64,000 bases of DNA, taken from Pigmentiphaga aceris (lineage in GTDB: Bacteria; Pseudomonadota; Gammaproteobacteria; Burkholderiales; Burkholderiaceae_B). The notes under the pieces are model-generated. The model worked only from the letters and a program-made list of their open reading frames with translations. It did not search any database and was not told the origin of the DNA. Shown here piece by piece: positions 36,317 to 46,636 of this stretch. Location of the stretch: assembly GCF_008119665.1 (NCBI RefSeq), contig NZ_CP043046.1, positions 4,030,001 through 4,094,000 on the forward strand. The letters are read 5' to 3'. Numbering within the stretch: the stretch's first letter is position 1; each line of letters opens with the position of its first letter. The position numbers and the translations under genes are program-made.

Positions 36317-37383
36317 AGATCGGAATTTCCTGCCATGGCTTCGGCCACGGCGGCGGCATCGAGCGCTACACCATGGACCTGGTCAACGGCCTGCATGCCC
36401 TGGGCATCCGGCCGGTTGTGTTCGCCAAATCCTTCGACACCAGCATCCCGGAATATGCCTGGATCGAGCCGGTGCGCATCAGCGTGCGCGGTTGGCCGGG
36501 CAAGCTGCGTGACCACGTGTTTTCGCATCGCCTGCAAAAGCTGAAGCGGCTGCACAACGTTGACTTGCTGATTGCCTGCAATCGCACCACGGTGTCGGAT
36601 ATTGCGATTTGCGGTGGCACGCATATCGGTCATATTCTCAACCGCAAAAAACCTGCGGGTTTCTGGGATCGTCGGCAGATCAACCTGGAACGTCAACACT
36701 ATGCGCATGCCAGCGTGGTGGTTGCACACGCCGAATTGATGGCGGCGGAACTGCGCGAGCATTACCAGGTCGAGGATTCGCGCATTCATGTGCTGTATCC
36801 GCCGATTGATGCCCAGCGTTTTTCACCGGTCGATGCCGACGAGCGATTGCGTCTGCGCACAGCACTTGGGCTGCCGACCGATCGCGTGGTGTTCCTGTTC
36901 CCGTCGTCCAGCCATGTGCGCAAAGGACTGCCGCAACTGGCCGCCTACTTTGCACAAAGTACGCAACCGATTCTGCTGGCGGTGCTGGGACGCCCGGTCG
37001 ACCAGACTTGGCCGAACGTGCAATACCTGGGCTATCACCCAGATATTGAAAACGCCTACCGCGCGGCGGACTACGCCATCCTGGCATCGCGCTACGAGCC
37101 CTTCGGGTTGGTCGGCCCCGAAGCCGTGTTGTGCGGCACCCCTGCCGTGCTGGCAAGCAATGTGGGCTGCACCGAGGTGCTTTCCGCCGACGCGGTCATG
37201 CGCTTCGAGCTGGATGATCCGGCATCGCTTGCCGCCTGCATTGGCGACGCCGTCGCCCGGGTGCAGCGCGGTGACGGTCGACTGACAGACCCGCGCAGCC
37301 ACCTTTCCTATGATCCCGACATGGCTGCCCACGCACGCGCCATCTTGTCTACCGCGGGCGCTTGCCCGACGGTTCAAGCCTGA
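36313..37383 (+). CDS. Glycosyltransferase family 4 (WaaG-like LPS core)
   Basis: 356 residues with a GT-B fold: N-terminal GHGGGIERYTMDLVNGLHALG (acceptor/glycine loop) and the C-terminal E-x7-E donor site in ASRYEPFGLVGPEAVLCGTPAVLASNVGC. Typical of alpha-glucosyltransferases WaaG acting on lipopolysaccharide core. Third gene of the operon. Confidence 0.87.
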   Translation: MKIGISCHGFGHGGGIERYTMDLVNGLHALGIRPVVFAKSFDTSIPEYAWIEPVRISVRGWPGKLRDHVFSHRLQKLKRLHNVDLLIACNRTTVSDIAICGGTHIGHILNRKKPAGFWDRRQINLERQHYAHASVVVAHAELMAAELREHYQVEDSRIHVLYPPIDAQRFSPVDADERLRLRTALGLPTDRVVFLFPSSSHVRKGLPQLAAYFAQSTQPILLAVLGRPVDQTWPNVQYLGYHPDIENAYRAADYAILASRYEPFGLVGPEAVLCGTPAVLASNVGCTEVLSADAVMRFELDDPASLAACIGDAVARVQRGDGRLTDPRSHLSYDPDMAAHARAILSTAGACPTVQA

Positions 37384-37400
37384 AGAAGAGTCTGTCCTGC

Positions 37401-38702
37401 ATGCAAGTTCGATTACCCACTCGCCGCTCGGTCGACGCCCTTACCGGGTGGAGCGCAGCCATTGCCGTATGCCTGCTGCCCGCACTGACCTTGACGATTC
37501 GCGGCAGCGCCAATCGGATTCTGCTGGTTCTGTTGCTATGTGCGGCCATTGCAGCCGTCGTCAGCCACCGCACGCCTGACGCCCGCTTCGGTGCCTTGGC
37601 ACGACGCTATTGGGCCTTGTATGCCGCCATGACCTCGCTCCTGGTGGCGGCGGCCGTCAGCACCCTCGCCTGGGGGGAGCGCGATATGTCGGTGCTGGAC
37701 ACACCTACCCGGGTAGCCGTGTTCGGCCTGGTGTTCTTCGCCGTGATGGGTGCACCTCGCAAGTTGCTGAAGCAGTTCCAATGGGGCTGCGTCATCGGTG
37801 CGATCGCTGCGGCGCTGATGCTGGCGGTGGCGCTGCAGGCCAATGGTGGCGAACGGCCCTTGCAGGTCGGCTTCACCAACCTGCTGGCCTTCAGCAACAT
37901 CGCCTTGTTGCTTGGCCTGTTCTCGTTCCTGTCGATCAGCTGGTCCAACTGGCAGAGCAATGCCGGCAAGCTGTGCGTGCTGGTGAAGATCGGCGCAGGC
38001 ACGGCTGGCCTGCTGGCGTCGTATGCCTCGGGTTCGCGGGGTGGATGGCTGGCCTTGCCGGTGATGGCACTGGTGTTGCTGGTGCAATATCGCGGGTCAT
38101 GGCGCATCAAGGTGCTTGCCCTGCTGCTGGTCGTGACGGCTGTGCTTTCTGCGTATCACTTCAATCCGAAAGTGCAGATGCGCACCGCTGCCGCCCATAC
38201 CGAGATCACGGAATATCTCGACGGGAAAAATCTGGATTCCTCGGTGGGCACTCGCCTGCAGTTGTGGAACGCAGCCTGGCTGACCTTCACCCAACATCCG
38301 CTGATAGGCGTCAGCCGGCAGAACTACAAGCAGACCATGTCGGAGCTGGCGCAGCGCGGTGTGCTGACACCCACTGCTGCCGCTTTCGGCCATTCTCACA
38401 ATGAATTGATGTTCAACCTGGCGACGCTGGGCCTGCTGGGCGTGGCCAGCATGCTGTCGATCTGGCTGGTGCCGGCGGTGGTGTTTGCGTCGGCGGCGCG
38501 CAGCATGAACCCGGACAAGCGCATTGCCGGCACGATGGGCTTGTTTCTTACCCTTGGGTTCATGGTGTTCGGACTGACCGAGGTGATGTTCACGGTGTCC
38601 ATGGTGGCGGCGTTCTATACCGTGGTGGCGGCTACGCTGCTGGCCATTATCGTGAAGGCGGATGAGGATGGCCGGGGCAAGTGGGATAACGCGGCGGCGT
38701 GA
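37401..38702 (+). CDS. O-antigen ligase family membrane protein (WaaL-like)
   Basis: 433 residues, about ten to twelve hydrophobic segments and the large periplasmic loop of Wzy_C/WaaL proteins, with the conserved SSVGTRLQLWNAAWLTFTQHPLIGVSRQNYK and the HSHNELMFNLATLGLLG His-x-Glu segment. Joins O-antigen or another glycan to lipid A–core in the periplasm. The ATG at 37401 lies 17 nt after the glycosyltransferase stop; the frame also opens earlier at 37362 but overlaps it. Confidence 0.87.
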   Translation: MQVRLPTRRSVDALTGWSAAIAVCLLPALTLTIRGSANRILLVLLLCAAIAAVVSHRTPDARFGALARRYWALYAAMTSLLVAAAVSTLAWGERDMSVLDTPTRVAVFGLVFFAVMGAPRKLLKQFQWGCVIGAIAAALMLAVALQANGGERPLQVGFTNLLAFSNIALLLGLFSFLSISWSNWQSNAGKLCVLVKIGAGTAGLLASYASGSRGGWLALPVMALVLLVQYRGSWRIKVLALLLVVTAVLSAYHFNPKVQMRTAAAHTEITEYLDGKNLDSSVGTRLQLWNAAWLTFTQHPLIGVSRQNYKQTMSELAQRGVLTPTAAAFGHSHNELMFNLATLGLLGVASMLSIWLVPAVVFASAARSMNPDKRIAGTMGLFLTLGFMVFGLTEVMFTVSMVAAFYTVVAATLLAIIVKADEDGRGKWDNAAA

Positions 38703-38818
38703 GCGGAAGTGGTGCCGCGCCAGTCGGTTAGAGATGCCGCGCGATTGGTTTTAAAGCCGCACCAGTTGGTTTGACATCTCCACTGGGCATCACACGCAAC
38801 GAATGTGCGCTTGCCGGA

Positions 38819-39682
38819 TCAAGCGCTTTTCAGCGATGCATGTCCTGCTGACACACCCGTCTGCACACCACTGATACCCCGCTCCGCCATCCGGCGCTTG
38901 CTGTCGATCAGCGCTTCCAGCCGAGCCACGTTCTCGGTCAGACGCGACCGGTCATTCTCTGCATGCCAAAGGTGGAATACACCCGTCGCAAAGCGCCCTT
39001 CCTTGCGCTGCACACCGGCATGCATCAGCCGGATGACCAAGTCGGAATCTTCCATTCCCCAGCCCTCGAACGCTTCGTCAAAGCCGTCCACCGCAAGCAG
39101 ATCGTCTCGCCACACCGCCAGATTGCAGGTCTTGGCCCCTTCCCAGCGCTGCGGATAACGCTTGCGCCACGCCGCATGCAACGGCCGAGGCCATAAGGGC
39201 AGCAGGCGATTCAAGCCGCCTTTGAAGCGCTGGCGCAGCAGTTCGACCGGTCGCCACAAGGGCGATGCATCACCGGCTTGCAGCAATGCCTGTGTGTACT
39301 GCGAAGACAGCAGCACCCGGTTGCCCGCCACCAGCCAGCCGCGCTCGGCAAGTGCCGCGTGGCGAGCCGCGAAACTGGGGCGCAAGACACAATCCCCATC
39401 GACAAACACCACATAGTCGGACCGGCTTCGCACAATGGCCCGATTGCGGATCGCGGCTGCCCGGAAGCCCTCATCGGGATGCCAGACGTGTTCGATGCGC
39501 ACCTTCGTATGCTTGCGCGCTTCCTCGATTACCGCCGCCGTTGACGCCCCGGAACCGTCGTCGGCCACCAGGATTTCGTCAAACGGGTGCGTCTGGGCCA
39601 GTGCAGATTGCAGCACCACAGCCAAGGCATCCGGCCGGTTGTAGGTCGTCACGACCAGGGCCAGGCTAGGTGTCTTGTTCAT
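38819..39682 (-). CDS. Glycosyltransferase family 2
   Basis: 287 residues. GT-A motifs: ALVVTTYNRPDALAVVLQSALAQ, VADDGS (first Asp pair), FVDGDCVLRP (DxD-like) and the C-terminal GFDEAFEGWGMEDSDLVIRL with W-x2-ED catalytic region. Probably an LPS or other surface-glycan transferase. Overlaps the upstream family 2 gene by 4 nt (ATGA) and is convergent with the ligase. Confidence 0.88.
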   Translation of the reverse strand: MNKTPSLALVVTTYNRPDALAVVLQSALAQTHPFDEILVADDGSGASTAAVIEEARKHTKVRIEHVWHPDEGFRAAAIRNRAIVRSRSDYVVFVDGDCVLRPSFAARHAALAERGWLVAGNRVLLSSQYTQALLQAGDASPLWRPVELLRQRFKGGLNRLLPLWPRPLHAAWRKRYPQRWEGAKTCNLAVWRDDLLAVDGFDEAFEGWGMEDSDLVIRLMHAGVQRKEGRFATGVFHLWHAENDRSRLTENVARLEALIDSKRRMAERGISGVQTGVSAGHASLKSA

Positions 39683-40482
39683 TTCTGCGGCTTCTCGGCA
39701 TCCTGCGCAAGCAGGCGCTTCACGTAGCGGTAGTACGTGCCTTCCGCATTGGACACCGCCAGCATGAAGCCGTAGCGACCATCCAGAAACCCGGCCTTGA
39801 TCACATAGGTGCGGAAAAATGCCCACAGCCCGTGCGTGATCGCGCTGGTCAACGACACCCGTTTGCCCCGCTCGCCCATGGCTTGCGCGCCGGCGGTGGA
39901 ATAGCGGTTGACCTTGTCCAGCACCGTTTCCAGATCGCGGAAGCTGTAATGGATCAGCGACTGTTGCAAGCGGCCGATGCGCGCTTCTGGCACGACGGGA
40001 ATCAGGCGCTCGTGTACCCGATGATCGGTGAAGTTTGCCTCGCCCCGTCGGAACAGGCGCAGCACTGGGTCGGGCCACCAGCCAGCGTGACGCATGAAGT
40101 GCCCGCAATAGGACGACAGGCGCGGCAGTTCGTACAAGGCGGGCGCGTTGTCGTCCGTGTTTGCCTGCTCGATGGTGCGGCGAATTTCTTCGGCCAGCGG
40201 TTCAGGCACGCGTTCATCGGCGTCAATCGACAACACCCAATCGCCGGTCGCAAGTGCCAATGCGCGGTTCTTCTGTGCGCCGAAACCGGGCCAGTCACGG
40301 GTGGGCACCACGTGCGCACCGAAGGCACGCGCGCGCACCACCGTGTCATCGGAACTGCCTGAATCAACCACGATCCACTCATCGGCAAATCGCAGGCTGG
40401 CCAGGCAGTCGCTGATGTTGGCCGATTCATTGTGCGTGATCAGAATCACGGACAGTCGCGGCCGCGATCCAGGCGCGGGCAT
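39679..40482 (-). CDS. Glycosyltransferase family 2 (WaaE/KdtX-like)
   Basis: 267 residues from the ATG at 40482. The motifs LSVILITHNESANISDCLASL, WIVVDSGSSDDT, GDWVLSIDADERV and W-W-P-D-P-V-L-R-L are typical of the WaaE beta-1,4-glucosyltransferase/KdtX group that decorates the LPS inner core. Located 26 nt after the dnaE stop on the same strand and coupled to the next family 2 gene. Confidence 0.88.
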   Translation of the reverse strand: MPAPGSRPRLSVILITHNESANISDCLASLRFADEWIVVDSGSSDDTVVRARAFGAHVVPTRDWPGFGAQKNRALALATGDWVLSIDADERVPEPLAEEIRRTIEQANTDDNAPALYELPRLSSYCGHFMRHAGWWPDPVLRLFRRGEANFTDHRVHERLIPVVPEARIGRLQQSLIHYSFRDLETVLDKVNRYSTAGAQAMGERGKRVSLTSAITHGLWAFFRTYVIKAGFLDGRYGFMLAVSNAEGTYYRYVKRLLAQDAEKPQK

Positions 40483-40508
40483 CACACCAGCACCCTCAGT
40501 CGTCGTGC

Positions 40509-43500
40509 TCAATATGTCAGCTCCACGCCGTCGGGCTGCACCCACTTGCCCAGCTGCTGAATCAGCGTGTCGGACAAACGCACCCGCCACGATTCATCAA
40601 GCCTGACCACGCAGCGCGCATCGCCACGCGAATAGCGGATTTCGACCGGCGTACCGGGCAAGCCGTTTTCAGGTTCTGCACGGAACGGATTAAGCATCTG
40701 CCGCAGGCGATCAGCATCTGCATTGCCATTCAAGGTAATGCGCAGCGCACGTGCATTGGCCTCGCGCGCCAACTGCAGATCGAACAGATTTTCGGCCACG
40801 ATCCGCGTGCCGCCCGAATATTCATCGTTGCTGACCTTGCCATGCACCACCAGCAACTGGTCTTCGCGCAGCTTGCTGCGATGCTGCTCGAACAGCTCGT
40901 TGAAGATCGAGATTTCCACCTGTGCCGTGCCGTCGTCCAGCACCGCAAACAGCATTTTTCCGCGACGGGTCATCTGCACCCGCACCGCCGTCAGCACGCC
41001 TGCCAGCCATTGCAATTCGCGGTTGGGCTGCATCTTGTTCAGCGGTGTGCGCACGAAGCGACGAACCTCATCGCGATACGAATCGAACAGGTGGCCGCTG
41101 AAGAAATAACCCAGCGCGAGCTTTTCCTGGGTCAATTGTTCACGCATGTCCCAGGGGTCGACCTTGACCAGCTCACCGGTCAGATCGTCATGGTCGTCGC
41201 CACCGAAGAGCGACACTTGGCTGGCGGCACGTGCCGCCTGTTCGGCACCTTCCATCGCCAGCGGCACAGATGCCAGCATGGCCGCGCGATTCGGTTCGAT
41301 GGTGTCGAAAGCACCTGCCTTGATCAGGGCTTCGATGGTGCGACGGTTCACGCTCTGCTTGCTGACGCGACGGCAGAAATCGAACAGGCTCTTGAACGCG
41401 CCACCTTCCTTGCGGGCACGCAGAATGTCTTCCACTGCGCCTTGGCCCGTGCCTTTCACTGCACCCAGACCGTAACGCATGGTGCGCGGCGGCAGGCCCT
41501 TCTTGGTGTGCACGTCGGCAACCGGCTCGAAGCGGTAGCCCGAATAGTTCACATCGGGCGGCAAGACCTCGACGCCGTTTTCCTGCGCATCACGGCAGAA
41601 CACCTGCACCTTGTCGGTGGCGTCCATATCGGACGACATGGTGGCGGCCAGGAACTCGGCCGGGTGATGGGCCTTCAGCCACGCGGTCTGGTAGGAAATC
41701 AGGGCGTAAGCGGCCGAGTGCGACTTGTTGAAGCCGTAGCCTGCGAACTTTTCCATCAGGTCGAACAGGTTCACCGCCAGCTTCGGGTCGTGGCCCTTTT
41801 GCTTGGCACCCTCTTCGAACATCACCCGCTGCTTGGCCATTTCCTCGGGCTTTTTCTTGCCCATGGCGCGGCGCAGCAAGTCGGCACCGCCCAGCGAATA
41901 GCCGCCGATGATCTGCGAGATCAGCATCACCTGCTCTTGGTAGACGATGACCCCATAGGTGCTCTTCAGCGTGCTTTCCAGGTCGGGGTGGAAATAATCC
42001 ACCGATGCACGACCGTGCTTGCGATTCACGAAGTCGTCCACCATGCCCGATTCCAGCGGGCCGGGACGATACAGCGCAAGCATTGCGATGATGTCTTCGA
42101 AAGTATTCGGGCGCAGCTTCTTCAGCAGTTCCTTCATGCCGCGCGATTCGAGCTGGAATACCGAAGTGGTGTTGCCCTCGCTCAGCAGCTTGTAGACGGC
42201 CGGGTCGTCGAGCGACAAGGCCATCACATCGAAGTCGCGCTTGTTCTCGTTGAACTGGCGCACGTAGCGCACGGCCCAATCCAGAATCGTCAGATTTCGC
42301 AGACCCAAGAAGTCGAACTTCACCAGGCCGACGGCTTCCACATCGTCCTTGTCGAACTGCGACACCGCGCTGTTTTCCTGCCCCGGCTGGCAATACAGCG
42401 GGCAGAAATCAGTAAGCTTGCCCGGGGCGATCAACACACCGCCTGCGTGCATGCCGATGTTTCGGGTCAGGCCTTCCAGCGGCTTGGCCAGGTCAACCAG
42501 CGAGCGAACTTCCTCTTCCTGCTCGTAGCGTTCCTTGAAGGCCGGCTCGTCCTTCAGTGTGCGTTCCAGCGTCCACGGGTCCATGGGATTGAACGGGATC
42601 AGCTTGGACAAGCCGTCGCAGAACAAGTAAGGCATGTCCAGCACACGACCGGCGTCACGCACCACGGCCTTGGCACCCAAGGTACCGAAGGTGGCGATCT
42701 GGCTCACGGCCTGGCGACCGTACTTTTCCTTCACGTAGTCGATGACGCGTTCGCGGTTGTCCTGGCAGAAGTCGATGTCAAAGTCAGGCATCGAGACGCG
42801 TTCGGGATTCAGGAATCGCTCGAACAGCAAGTCATAACGGATCGGGTCCAGGTCGGTAATGCCCAGCGCATAGGCCACCAGCGAGCCTGCACCCGAGCCC
42901 CGGCCCGGCCCCACCGGTACGCCGTTGTTCTTGCCCCAGTTGATGAAGTCCTGAACGATCAGGAAGTAACCGGGGAAGCCCATCTGGATGATGGTCTTGC
43001 ATTCCCAGCGCAGGCGTTCGTAATACTGCGCGCGCTTCGATTCCCGTTCCGCTTCGTCGGGGAACAGGAAGGCCATGCGCTTTTCCAGCCCTTCTTCCGA
43101 CAGCTGGATCAGGAAGTCGTCCAGCGACACGCCATCGGGGGTCGGGAAGTCAGGCAACTGCGGCTTGCCCAGCACCAGGCTCAGATTGCAGCGCTGCGCA
43201 ATCTGCACAGTATTGGCCAGCGCCGAGGGAATGTCGGCGAACTTGCGCTGCATGTCTTCAGACGTCAGCAGGTATTGTTCTTGGGTGAAGCGGCGCACGC
43301 GCTTCGGATTGCCCAGTTGCTCGCCCTCGGAAATGCAGGTGCGGGCCTCGTGCGCCATGAAGCCGTCTTGCTCCAGGAACTGGATGGGGTGCGTGGCGAC
43401 CACGGGCAGTTGCGCCTGCACCGCCAGATGCAACGCGGCCTGCACGTAGCGTTCGTCACCATCGTGGCCCGCGCGCTGCAACTCTATATAGAAGGCCCCG

Positions 43501-44000
43501 GGAAAACGTGCCGACCAGACACGCGCAGCGGCGAGCGCAGCCGGCACATTGCCGTCTTCCAGCGCACGCCCCACTTCACCATTACGACCGCCGGACAGCA
43601 CGATCAAACCCTCGCCCAGTTCCGCGAACCATTCGGGCAAGACCTCTGCGCGGCCCCGTTCCTGGTTGCGCAGGAAGGCGCGGCTGAGCAGTTCGCACAG
43701 GTTCAGGTAACCCTGGTGCGTACGCGCCAGCAGCAGCAGCCGATACGGTTTGGCGAGATCGTTCTCGTTGGTCACCCAGACATCGCAGCCGGCAATCGGC
43801 TTGACGCCCTTGCCGCGCGCCGCGTTGTAGAACTTGACCAGACCGAACAGGTTGGACAGGTCCGTCAGGGCGACGGCGGGCTGGCCCATCTCGGCCACCC
43901 GGCTGACCAGGTCGTCAATACGCACCGTGCCGTCGACAACCGAGAACTCGGAGTGGACGCGCAGGTGAACGAAGGGGGAGTTTTGCGCTACGGAAGACAT
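40509..44000 (-). CDS. dnaE: DNA polymerase III subunit alpha
   Basis: 1163 residues, full length. N-terminal PHP domain (FVHLRVHSEFSVVDGTVRIDDLV), the polymerase palm motifs GPGRGSGAGSLVAYALGITDLDP and PDFDIDFCQDNRERVIDYV (catalytic Asp residues), FNKSHSAAYALISYQTAWLKAHHPAEF, and a C-terminal OB-fold (GVLTAVRVQMTRRGKMLFAVLDDGTAQVEISIF). Replicative polymerase. Its link to downstream LPS glycosyltransferases is like that of Bordetella-type genomes. Confidence 0.97.
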   Translation of the reverse strand: MSSVAQNSPFVHLRVHSEFSVVDGTVRIDDLVSRVAEMGQPAVALTDLSNLFGLVKFYNAARGKGVKPIAGCDVWVTNENDLAKPYRLLLLARTHQGYLNLCELLSRAFLRNQERGRAEVLPEWFAELGEGLIVLSGGRNGEVGRALEDGNVPAALAAARVWSARFPGAFYIELQRAGHDGDERYVQAALHLAVQAQLPVVATHPIQFLEQDGFMAHEARTCISEGEQLGNPKRVRRFTQEQYLLTSEDMQRKFADIPSALANTVQIAQRCNLSLVLGKPQLPDFPTPDGVSLDDFLIQLSEEGLEKRMAFLFPDEAERESKRAQYYERLRWECKTIIQMGFPGYFLIVQDFINWGKNNGVPVGPGRGSGAGSLVAYALGITDLDPIRYDLLFERFLNPERVSMPDFDIDFCQDNRERVIDYVKEKYGRQAVSQIATFGTLGAKAVVRDAGRVLDMPYLFCDGLSKLIPFNPMDPWTLERTLKDEPAFKERYEQEEEVRSLVDLAKPLEGLTRNIGMHAGGVLIAPGKLTDFCPLYCQPGQENSAVSQFDKDDVEAVGLVKFDFLGLRNLTILDWAVRYVRQFNENKRDFDVMALSLDDPAVYKLLSEGNTTSVFQLESRGMKELLKKLRPNTFEDIIAMLALYRPGPLESGMVDDFVNRKHGRASVDYFHPDLESTLKSTYGVIVYQEQVMLISQIIGGYSLGGADLLRRAMGKKKPEEMAKQRVMFEEGAKQKGHDPKLAVNLFDLMEKFAGYGFNKSHSAAYALISYQTAWLKAHHPAEFLAATMSSDMDATDKVQVFCRDAQENGVEVLPPDVNYSGYRFEPVADVHTKKGLPPRTMRYGLGAVKGTGQGAVEDILRARKEGGAFKSLFDFCRRVSKQSVNRRTIEALIKAGAFDTIEPNRAAMLASVPLAMEGAEQAARAASQVSLFGGDDHDDLTGELVKVDPWDMREQLTQEKLALGYFFSGHLFDSYRDEVRRFVRTPLNKMQPNRELQWLAGVLTAVRVQMTRRGKMLFAVLDDGTAQVEISIFNELFEQHRSKLREDQLLVVHGKVSNDEYSGGTRIVAENLFDLQLAREANARALRITLNGNADADRLRQMLNPFRAEPENGLPGTPVEIRYSRGDARCVVRLDESWRVRLSDTLIQQLGKWVQPDGVELTY

Positions 44001-44132
44001 CCGGCCATTTTAAACCGCGCGGCTGACTTTCGGCCGATACCTAGACAAAGCCTGCCAAAAGGCAGCGCGCGGCTGGATTCAGCGCGACAGGACAGCCATC
44101 GGACAGAAAAGGTTCAAATTATTTGCTGAAAG

Positions 44133-44165
44133 AAAAAAGCCCGTCATTCCTTTGGAATGACGGGC
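44133..44165 (-). terminator. Intrinsic terminator downstream of the DUF4148 gene
   Basis: Perfect 12-bp stem GCCCGTCATTCC-ttt-GGAATGACGGGC (44139–44165) followed on the minus strand by six U residues (44133–44138). It separates the DUF4148 gene from dnaE. Confidence 0.9.
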
Positions 44166-44223
44166 TCATTGTCATCAAGCGCATGCTGCGCCTGATGACA
44201 CAAACATCGTGTCCAGAACGTGT

Positions 44224-44526
44224 TCAGCCTTCCAGCTCACCAACCTGAACGTTGCCTGCGATTCGCGCCTTGAGCGCCTCGGCAGCCACCTGCGCCCGGC
44301 TCAGTTGGCTGGTCACGGCAGCGTGCTGACCGTACTCGACATCCTCGCCCACTTCACCCATTGCACCAGCACGGCGGGCTGCTTGCAGTTCCGACACGAC
44401 TTGCGCGCGGGTCTTCACGCTTTGCGCCTGTTCACGAATCTGGTCGGCGGGATTGGAGATTTCATCGGCGTAGGCGGACGAAGCAAACAAGGCAGCAACC
44501 AGGGCGACGGGGAACAGAACTTTCAT
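44224..44526 (-). CDS. DUF4148 domain-containing secreted protein
   Basis: 100 residues from the ATG at 44526, a classic Sec signal peptide MKVLFPVALVAALFASSAYA followed by DE. The remaining Ala/Gln-rich short helices (SELQAARRAGAMGE) match the DUF4148 family, abundant in Burkholderiales and of unknown role. Periplasmic or exported. Own terminator follows; divergent LysR gene sits 163 nt upstream. Confidence 0.85.
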   Translation of the reverse strand: MKVLFPVALVAALFASSAYADEISNPADQIREQAQSVKTRAQVVSELQAARRAGAMGEVGEDVEYGQHAAVTSQLSRAQVAAEALKARIAGNVQVGELEG

Positions 44527-44689
44527 GACAACTCCAGAAGTTATTAGGGGGCTTGCAGCGCTGCGGGGCAATCTGATTTGCGGCCGCGTCTGTGCATGGG
44601 CTGCATTGTGAGCGCGCCAATAACGGGGTTTGCGCCACGCAATTGACGAAACCATTGCAAATTTTTGAACGAACTACTATCGTGGTTTG

Positions 44690-45652
44690 ATGTCGTTCGC
44701 CAATACCCTGACCCCCGATTCGGTTCTTATGGTCGATGCCATTGCCCGCCACGGCAGTTTTGCCAAGGCGGCGCGCGAACTGGGCAAAGTCCCGTCTGCA
44801 ATCACCTATTCCGTGCGGCAGCTGGAAGAAAGCCTGGACGTGCTGCTGTTCGACCGCAGTGGTCACCGGGCCCGACTGACGCCTGCAGGCGAAGCGCTTT
44901 TGCGGGAAGGCCGCCACTTGGTGAACGCCTTCGACGCCTTGGCCGACCGGGTAAAACGGGTTGCCACTGGCTGGGAAGTGGAACTGCGCATAGCCGTCAA
45001 TGCACTCTTTCCGATGGAACCCTTGTTCGATCTGGTGGAAGACTTTCAGCGCATCAACCAGCACACCCACCTGATCTTCAGCAGCGAAATCCTGCAAGGC
45101 AACTGGGATGCACTGGTATCAGGACGCGTGGACCTGGTGATCGGTGCCCACACCGAAGGCGCGCCCGGCCCAGGTTTTCCGTCACGGGCTCTGGGTGCTT
45201 TCAGCATGGCTTTCTGCGCAGCGCCGCATCACCCGCTGGCGCAGTTGCCGCAACCCATCGAACCCAGCGAGATCGCCCGTCACCAAGTGGTGATATTGGC
45301 CGACACCACGCGGCGCATGCCCGGACTGAACCGGGGCATGCATGCCAGTCGCAACAGCTTCACGGTGTCCTCCCTGCCTCATAAAGTGACGGCGCTACAG
45401 CGCGGCCTGGGCTGTGGATTCCTGCCCTTGAACCTGGCTGCTCCCCACATCGCAGACGGAACGCTGGTGCATTTGCGGCTGAATCGGCCAAGCGCGCCCG
45501 AACCACTGCTTTACGCCTGGCGCAGCCCTGCAGATGGCTTGGCGCTGAGCTGGTTCCTGCAGCGCCTGCAATCGCCGCGTCTGCGCGCTGCCTTGCTGTC
45601 CCAGGATGTTGCGCTGGACAATCCGGGCGCAGCCATTCCCATCAATAATTAG
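44690..45652 (+). CDS. LysR-family transcriptional regulator
   Basis: 320 residues from the ATG at 44690. Winged helix-turn-helix: LMVDAIARHGSFAKAARELGKVPSAITYSVRQLEESLDVLLFDR; then a substrate-binding domain. Divergent from the DUF4148 gene, and its stop is only 3 nt before gluQ. Regulon unknown; the DUF4148 gene is a possible target by position. Confidence 0.9.
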   Translation: MSFANTLTPDSVLMVDAIARHGSFAKAARELGKVPSAITYSVRQLEESLDVLLFDRSGHRARLTPAGEALLREGRHLVNAFDALADRVKRVATGWEVELRIAVNALFPMEPLFDLVEDFQRINQHTHLIFSSEILQGNWDALVSGRVDLVIGAHTEGAPGPGFPSRALGAFSMAFCAAPHHPLAQLPQPIEPSEIARHQVVILADTTRRMPGLNRGMHASRNSFTVSSLPHKVTALQRGLGCGFLPLNLAAPHIADGTLVHLRLNRPSAPEPLLYAWRSPADGLALSWFLQRLQSPRLRAALLSQDVALDNPGAAIPINN

Positions 45653-45655
45653 CCC

Positions 45656-46561
45656 ATGTCGACACCCGCTTCCTACATTGGCCGCTTTGCGCCCAGCCCG
45701 ACCGGTGCCCTGCATGCAGGCTCACTGGTGGCCGCAATGGCGAGCCTGCTTGACGCACGCGCCAGGCAAGGCACCTGGCTGCTGCGCATCGAAGATCTCG
45801 ACACCCCACGCGTGGTGCCTGACAGCGACCGCCAGATCATGGCGCAACTGACTGCGCTGGGCATGCACTGGGATGGTGATGTGGTCTATCAATCGACCCG
45901 TGACGCGGCCTATCAGGCAGCGTTCGATCAACTGATTGCGGCCGGCCACATCTACGGTTGCGCTTGTACCCGCAAGGAAATTGCCGACTCGCTGATGTCC
46001 AGCCGAGGGGCTTTGCCGGTGGGCGAATTGCCCTACCCAGGTACCTGCCGGCACGGCTTGCCTGCCGGACGCAGTGCGCGCGCATGGCGCTTGCGTGTGC
46101 CCGATGGCGTGCACTGCTTTAACGACCGCTGGGTGGGTGAACAATGCCAGGACGTGGCGCGCGAGGTGGGCGACTTCGTCTTGCGGCGCGCCGATGGGCT
46201 GTGGGCGTATCAGCTTGCGGTGGTGGTGGACGACGCATGGCAAGGCATTACCGACATCGTGCGTGGGGCCGATTTGTTGGGGTCTACCGCGCGCCAGCGA
46301 GTGTTGCAGGAATTGCTTGGCCTGCCCTTGCCGCAGATGATGCACGTGCCGGTGGTCACCAATGAACTGGGCCAGAAGCTGTCCAAACAAACGGGGGCCA
46401 CTGCGCTCGATCTGGACAATCCGCTTCGCACGCTGCAAAACGCCTGGTCTGCGCTGGGGTTTTCCCCGCTGCCGGCGCAAAATCTGCCAGACTTCTGGAC
46501 CTCGGCGACACGCCAATGGGCGCAGCGCTTTGTGCCTGCGCACGGCCAGTCCGCTCTTTGA
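45656..46561 (+). CDS. gluQ: Glutamyl-Q tRNA(Asp) synthetase
   Basis: 301 residues, a truncated GluRS catalytic core without an anticodon-binding domain. HIGH-like PTGALHAGS and KMSKS-like QKLSKQ signatures are present; zinc ligands CAC and YPGTC (Cys) sit in the insert. The enzyme activates Glu and transfers it to the queuosine base of tRNA(Asp). Starts 3 nt after the LysR stop. Confidence 0.95.
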   Translation: MSTPASYIGRFAPSPTGALHAGSLVAAMASLLDARARQGTWLLRIEDLDTPRVVPDSDRQIMAQLTALGMHWDGDVVYQSTRDAAYQAAFDQLIAAGHIYGCACTRKEIADSLMSSRGALPVGELPYPGTCRHGLPAGRSARAWRLRVPDGVHCFNDRWVGEQCQDVAREVGDFVLRRADGLWAYQLAVVVDDAWQGITDIVRGADLLGSTARQRVLQELLGLPLPQMMHVPVVTNELGQKLSKQTGATALDLDNPLRTLQNAWSALGFSPLPAQNLPDFWTSATRQWAQRFVPAHGQSAL

Positions 46562-46636
46562 CCGTGGACAGCGCGCAGCCCAAAGCGCTCGTCAATCACC
46601 TGGTAGCCTTTTCTGGCTCCTTCTCTGGAGAGTTCG

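Noticed and set aside
40842..44129. 1095-residue open frame on the + strand
   Set aside because: Exact antisense of dnaE; high GC keeps the opposite frame open. No family motifs.
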